NCBI GenBank assembly: GCA_900316925.1
Contig: ONEU01000004.1
Location: forward strand, 1-8,185
Origin: an uncultured Eubacteriales bacterium
GTDB taxonomy: Bacteria > Bacillota > Clostridia > Oscillospirales > Acutalibacteraceae
DNA: 8,185 bases
Direction of reading: 5' to 3'
In this document: one piece after another, positions 6,205-8,185 of the stretch
Layout: every line of letters begins with the position of its first letter
Numbering within the stretch: the stretch's first letter is position 1
The notes under the pieces: model-generated
The model's database searches: none
What the model was told of the DNA's origin: nothing
The model's input: the letters and a program-made list of their open reading frames with translations, nothing else
Program-made: the position numbers and the translations under genes

Positions 6205-6225
6205 CGGCAGAAACTGCCGGTTTTT
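6205..6225 (+). terminator. short terminator-like hairpin early in the S10 leader
   Basis: CGGCAG (6205-6210) pairs with CTGCCG (6214-6219) across an AAA loop, and GTTTTT follows (6220-6225). It lies about 40 nt after the predicted transcription start and well before rpsJ. Since rpsJ must be highly expressed, it must be weak, conditional, or a pause site. Confidence 0.5.
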
Positions 6226-6356
6226 CCGTGGAGTATGTCCGATTTTAAACCGGGCGAAAGAATATGGGAGTATCCAGAAGGGCTTGCTGACAGAAAAGAG
6301 TTGCCTGTACAGCGGATGAGCCTTGCTGCGCTCCGACCTTTCTCATTGACCTTGAG

Positions 6357-6387
6357 TCCGGATAGACGTATGTCCATCCGGTTTTTT
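6357..6387 (+). terminator. strong terminator-like hairpin inside the S10 leader (putative attenuator)
   Basis: CCGGAT (6358-6363) pairs with ATCCGG (6376-6381). GAC (6365-6367) and GTC (6372-6374) extend the stem inside, past one A/C mismatch, with a GTAT loop. TTTTTT follows immediately (6382-6387). This is a textbook intrinsic terminator shape located 80 bases before the essential rpsJ gene and on the same strand, so conditional read-through is the simplest reading. Confidence 0.7.
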
Positions 6388-6403
6388 AAAAGAGTTGCAG
6401 GAA

Positions 6404-6419
6404 ACACCCGGAAGGGTGT
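6404..6419 (+). other. GNRA-tetraloop stem between the putative attenuator and rpsJ
   Basis: ACACCC (6404-6409) pairs perfectly with GGGTGT (6414-6419), closing a GGAA loop of GNRA type. There is no T-run. It may be a docking or protein-binding element of the leader, or a stabilising stem upstream of the rpsJ ribosome binding site. Confidence 0.5.
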
Positions 6420-6467
6420 GAAGGAAATGAGGAACGCCCGCCAACTACGATAAGGAGGCGATTTTTC

Positions 6468-6779
6468 GTGGCAGTCAAGGAAAAAATCAGGATCAAGATC
6501 AAGGGATACGATCATCAGTTGGTGGATCAGTCCGCCGAGAAGATCGTAGCAACCGCAAAGCGTACAGGTGCAAGGGTATCCGGTCCGGTACCGCTTCCCA
6601 CCGAAAAGCAGGTTGTCACCATCCTGCGTGCTGTTCATAAGTATAAGGACAGCCGTGAGCAGTTTGAAACCAGAACCCACAAAAGACTGATCGACATCCT
6701 CAGACCTTCCAACAAGACCGTGGAAGCTCTGACAGGACTCGAACTCCCTGCCGGTGTTGAGATCGAGATCAAGCTCTGA
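6468..6779 (+). CDS. rpsJ: 30S ribosomal protein S10 (NusE)
   Basis: S10 is a small-subunit head protein and, as NusE, a partner of NusB in antitermination complexes. The 103-residue product is full length and matches the family throughout: IRIKIKGYDHQLVDQSA (9-25), then the ribosome-penetrating loop around SGPVPLPTEKQVVTILR, and THKRLIDILRPSNKTVEAL near the C-terminus. It starts at a GTG, with AAGGAGG (6452-6458) nine bases upstream; no ATG fits the conserved N-terminus. It is the first gene of the S10 operon and is preceded by its own promoter and a long leader. The genes upstream are unrelated, so the str cluster (rpsL, rpsG, fusA, tuf), often found before it in other Firmicutes, is not adjacent here. 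Confidence 0.98.
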   Translation: MAVKEKIRIKIKGYDHQLVDQSAEKIVATAKRTGARVSGPVPLPTEKQVVTILRAVHKYKDSREQFETRTHKRLIDILRPSNKTVEALTGLELPAGVEIEIKL

Positions 6780-6806
6780 TCTTAACGAACAGGCAGCCGG
6801 GGTCAT

Positions 6807-6823
6807 GTCGGTGAAAAGCCGAC
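6807..6823 (+). other. small hairpin in the rpsJ-rplC gap
   Basis: GTCGG (6807-6811) pairs with CCGAC (6819-6823) around a seven-base A-rich loop, within the 72-base gap between S10 and L3. No T-run follows. It may be a processing or stability stem; alternative pairing of GGTC (6801-6804) with GACC (6821-6824) is possible. Confidence 0.3.
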
Positions 6824-6851
6824 CAATAACCTATCAAGGAGGAAAATACAG

Positions 6852-7544
6852 ATGCAAAAGGCAATCATCGGAAAAAAGATCGGTATGACACAGATCTTCG
6901 ATGCAAAGGGCAACGTTCTCCCTGTCACTGTCGTTGAGGCAGGCCCCTGCGTGGTGGCACAGATCAAAACAGTGGAAAATGACGGCTATGAGGCAGTACA
7001 GCTCGGCTTCGGCGATATCAAGCTGAAGGTCCAGGACGGCAAGAAGGGCAAGAGAGTCCGCAGCGCAAAGTTCAAGAACGATCCTGTGAACATCACCAAG
7101 CCCCTGCTCGGCCACTTCAAGAAAGCTGACGTCGCTCCGAAGAGCACCCTGCGCGAGTTCAGACTCGACAATATCGACGCTTACAAGGTAGGCGATATCA
7201 TCAAGGCAGACACCTTTGCAGAGGGCGACAAGATTGACGTCGTCGGCAAGAGCAAGGGTAAGGGATATGCCGGCGTGATTAAGCGCTGGAACTTCCACCG
7301 CCTGAAAGAGACCCACGGTTCGGGTCCTGTGGCACGTCACGGCGGCTCAATGGGCGCCTGCTCCACTCCCTCCAGAGTCTGGAAGGGCAAGAAGATGGCC
7401 GGCCATCTGGGAGCTGAAAGAGTGACCGTGCAGAACCTGACAGTGGTCAAGATCGATGCGGAAAACAATCTCATCGCCATTAAGGGAGCAATTCCCGGCC
7501 CCAACGGCGGAATCGTTGTCATCCGTGACAGCGTGAAGGCATAA
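6852..7544 (+). CDS. rplC: 50S ribosomal protein L3
   Basis: L3 is an early-assembling large-subunit protein whose central loop reaches towards the peptidyl transferase centre. The 230 residues carry the family blocks IIGKKIGMTQIF (5-16), SKGKGYAGVIKRWNF (134-148), HGGSMGACSTPSRVWKGKKMAGHLG (163-187, stated as its positions and key residues Gly-Ser-Met-Gly and Lys-Gly-Lys-Lys) and the C-terminal KGAIPGPNGG. The glutamine that E. coli L3 methylates in this loop is not present. Compared with E. coli L3 (209 residues) there are about 20 extra residues, a lysine-rich segment at about 56-79. AAGGAGG (6836-6842) lies nine bases before the ATG. Second gene of the S10 operon. Confidence 0.97.
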   Translation: MQKAIIGKKIGMTQIFDAKGNVLPVTVVEAGPCVVAQIKTVENDGYEAVQLGFGDIKLKVQDGKKGKRVRSAKFKNDPVNITKPLLGHFKKADVAPKSTLREFRLDNIDAYKVGDIIKADTFAEGDKIDVVGKSKGKGYAGVIKRWNFHRLKETHGSGPVARHGGSMGACSTPSRVWKGKKMAGHLGAERVTVQNLTVVKIDAENNLIAIKGAIPGPNGGIVVIRDSVKA

Positions 7545-7561
7545 GGGAAGGAGGAATATCA

Positions 7562-8185
7562 ATGGCTAATATAGATGTACTCGATATGAGCGGTAACAAG
7601 GTTGGCAGCGCAGAGCTGAGCGACGCCATTTTCGGCATTGAGCCCAACACCGCAGCCATGCACCAGATGGTGGTCAACTATCTGGCCAACAACCGTCAGG
7701 GCACACAGTCCGCACTCACCCGCGCAGAGGTTCGCGGCGGCGGCAGAAAGCCCTGGAAGCAGAAGGGCACAGGCCATGCAAGACAGGGCTCGACCCGCGC
7801 TCCCCAGTGGACACACGGCGGCGTTGTATTTGCTCCGAAGCCGAGAAGCTACCGCTTCACCGTCAACAAGAAGGTGAAAAGACTGGCAATGAAGTCGGCT
7901 TTCTCGTCAAAGCTTGCTGACAGCCAGCTCATCGTTCTTGATAAGATCGCACTTGATGAGTATAAAACAAAGAAGATCGCAGAGATGCTCAAGGCAATCG
8001 GCTCAGAGAAGAAGGCACTTATCGTTCTTCCCGAGATCGACGCAAAGGTAATAGCATCCGCAAAGAATATTCCTGGCGTAAAGACCGCACAGGTTAATAC
8101 ACTCAATGTTTATGACATCGTAAACGCAGACAAGCTTGTTATCGTTAAGGATGCCATCAGCAAGATCGAGGAGGTATACGCATGA
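7562..8185 (+). CDS. rplD: 50S ribosomal protein L4
   Basis: L4 binds 23S rRNA, and its extended loop lines the peptide exit tunnel; in E. coli it also represses its own operon. The 207 residues are full length and complete in this window, ending at the TGA at 8183-8185. The loop is clear at about 58-93: RGGGRKPWKQKGTGHARQGS (58-77), then TRAPQWTHGGVVFAPKPR. His72 stands where many bacteria have Arg (GTGRARQG); from memory this variant is common in Clostridia. The globular C-terminal part shows the usual KALIVLPE and LNVYDIVNADKLVI blocks. AAGGAGG (7548-7554) lies seven bases upstream of the ATG. The gap to rplC is only 17 bases, consistent with one transcript. Changes in this loop can alter macrolide response, but nothing here suggests a resistance variant. 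Confidence 0.97.
   Translation: MANIDVLDMSGNKVGSAELSDAIFGIEPNTAAMHQMVVNYLANNRQGTQSALTRAEVRGGGRKPWKQKGTGHARQGSTRAPQWTHGGVVFAPKPRSYRFTVNKKVKRLAMKSAFSSKLADSQLIVLDKIALDEYKTKKIAEMLKAIGSEKKALIVLPEIDAKVIASAKNIPGVKTAQVNTLNVYDIVNADKLVIVKDAISKIEEVYA
8169..8185 (+). promoter_or_regulatory. ribosome binding site and start codon of the next gene (probably rplW, L23)
   Basis: AGGAGG (8169-8174) lies seven bases before an ATG at 8182 that overlaps the rplD stop as ATGA. In the conserved S10 operon the next gene is rplW, encoding L23. Only the first four bases fall in the window, so the identity is inferred from gene order. Confidence 0.6.

Larger units (their letters stand above)
6168..6467 (+). ncRNA. long structured 5' leader of the S10 operon (candidate attenuation element)
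   Basis: About 300 nt lie between the predicted transcription start and the rpsJ start codon. They hold a terminator-like hairpin at 6205-6225, a strong terminator-like hairpin at 6357-6387 and a GNRA-loop stem at 6404-6419. Alternative pairings lie upstream of the strong hairpin: GATGAG (6315-6320) with CTCATT (6342-6347), and CGGAT (6313-6317), which complements either arm. Such a layout fits a leader in which a ribosomal protein or another signal decides between termination and read-through. Ribosomal-protein leader autoregulation is well known in bacteria, with L4 the classic S10-operon regulator in E. coli. I do not recognise this leader as a specific named family, and the ligand is unknown. 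Confidence 0.55.

Noticed and set aside
6163..6248. Possible 28-codon leader peptide from the ATG at 6163
   Set aside because: The ATG is within or before the predicted transcription start, and the later in-frame ATG at 6190 has no ribosome binding site. No run of regulatory codons is seen.
6202..6453. 83-codon frame through the S10 leader from TTG 6202
   Set aside because: It has no ribosome binding site and spans two hairpins. The predicted peptide has no recognisable features.
6084..6806. Minus-strand open frame of 240 codons covering the S10 leader and rpsJ
   Set aside because: It runs through the certain rpsJ gene and the promoter/leader. It is considered chance, although it is the only long frame across the leader.
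1..8185. CRISPR arrays, tRNAs, insertion sequences, phage or defence genes
   Set aside because: I looked for regularly spaced repeats, tRNA-like cloverleaf motifs, transposase motifs and terminal inverted repeats on both strands and saw none. The region reads as core chromosome.

Overview
The window looks like chromosomal DNA of a Gram-positive, Clostridia-type Firmicute, most plausibly Oscillospiraceae/Ruminococcaceae such as Ruminococcus. This is inferred from strong AGGAGG-type ribosome binding sites before nearly every gene, sigma-A-type promoters with extended -10 (TGGTATAAT-like) elements, moderately high GC content, and the sequence style of ribosomal proteins S10, L3 and L4. All confident genes lie on the + strand, and no mobile element, tRNA, rRNA or CRISPR array is visible.

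Region 1 (1-2134) holds a possible 3' end of an unknown upstream gene, a GC-rich hairpin, and a near-consensus promoter (TTGAAA-17-TATAAT). The promoter drives a two-gene aromatic amino-acid operon: a prephenate/arogenate dehydrogenase (tyrA type) overlapping aroB (3-dehydroquinate synthase) by ATGA. An intrinsic terminator at 2098-2134 closes it.

Region 2 (2135-3935) is an ECF-type sigma factor gene with its own sigma-A-like promoter and, most likely, a TTG start at 2225. One nucleotide after its stop comes a single-pass membrane protein with a short cytoplasmic N-terminus and a large extracytoplasmic domain, which is probably the cognate anti-sigma factor or sensor.

Region 3 (about 3907-5968) is a tandem pair of diverged paralogues of unknown function. 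Each has a soluble N-terminal domain, a four-cysteine zinc-ribbon-like element and about four membrane segments. A promoter whose -10 hexamer contains the anti-sigma stop codon probably lets them be transcribed independently, and a long hairpin follows the second gene. This is the least characterised part of the window.

Region 4 (5970-8185) is the start of the S10 ribosomal protein operon. Helically phased AAAATT tracts lead into a strong promoter and a leader of about 300 nt with two terminator-like hairpins. Then follow rpsJ (S10), rplC (L3) and rplD (L4), and the last four bases contain the probable start codon of the next gene (expected rplW). The leader looks like an attenuation-type control region and is the most interesting non-coding feature here.
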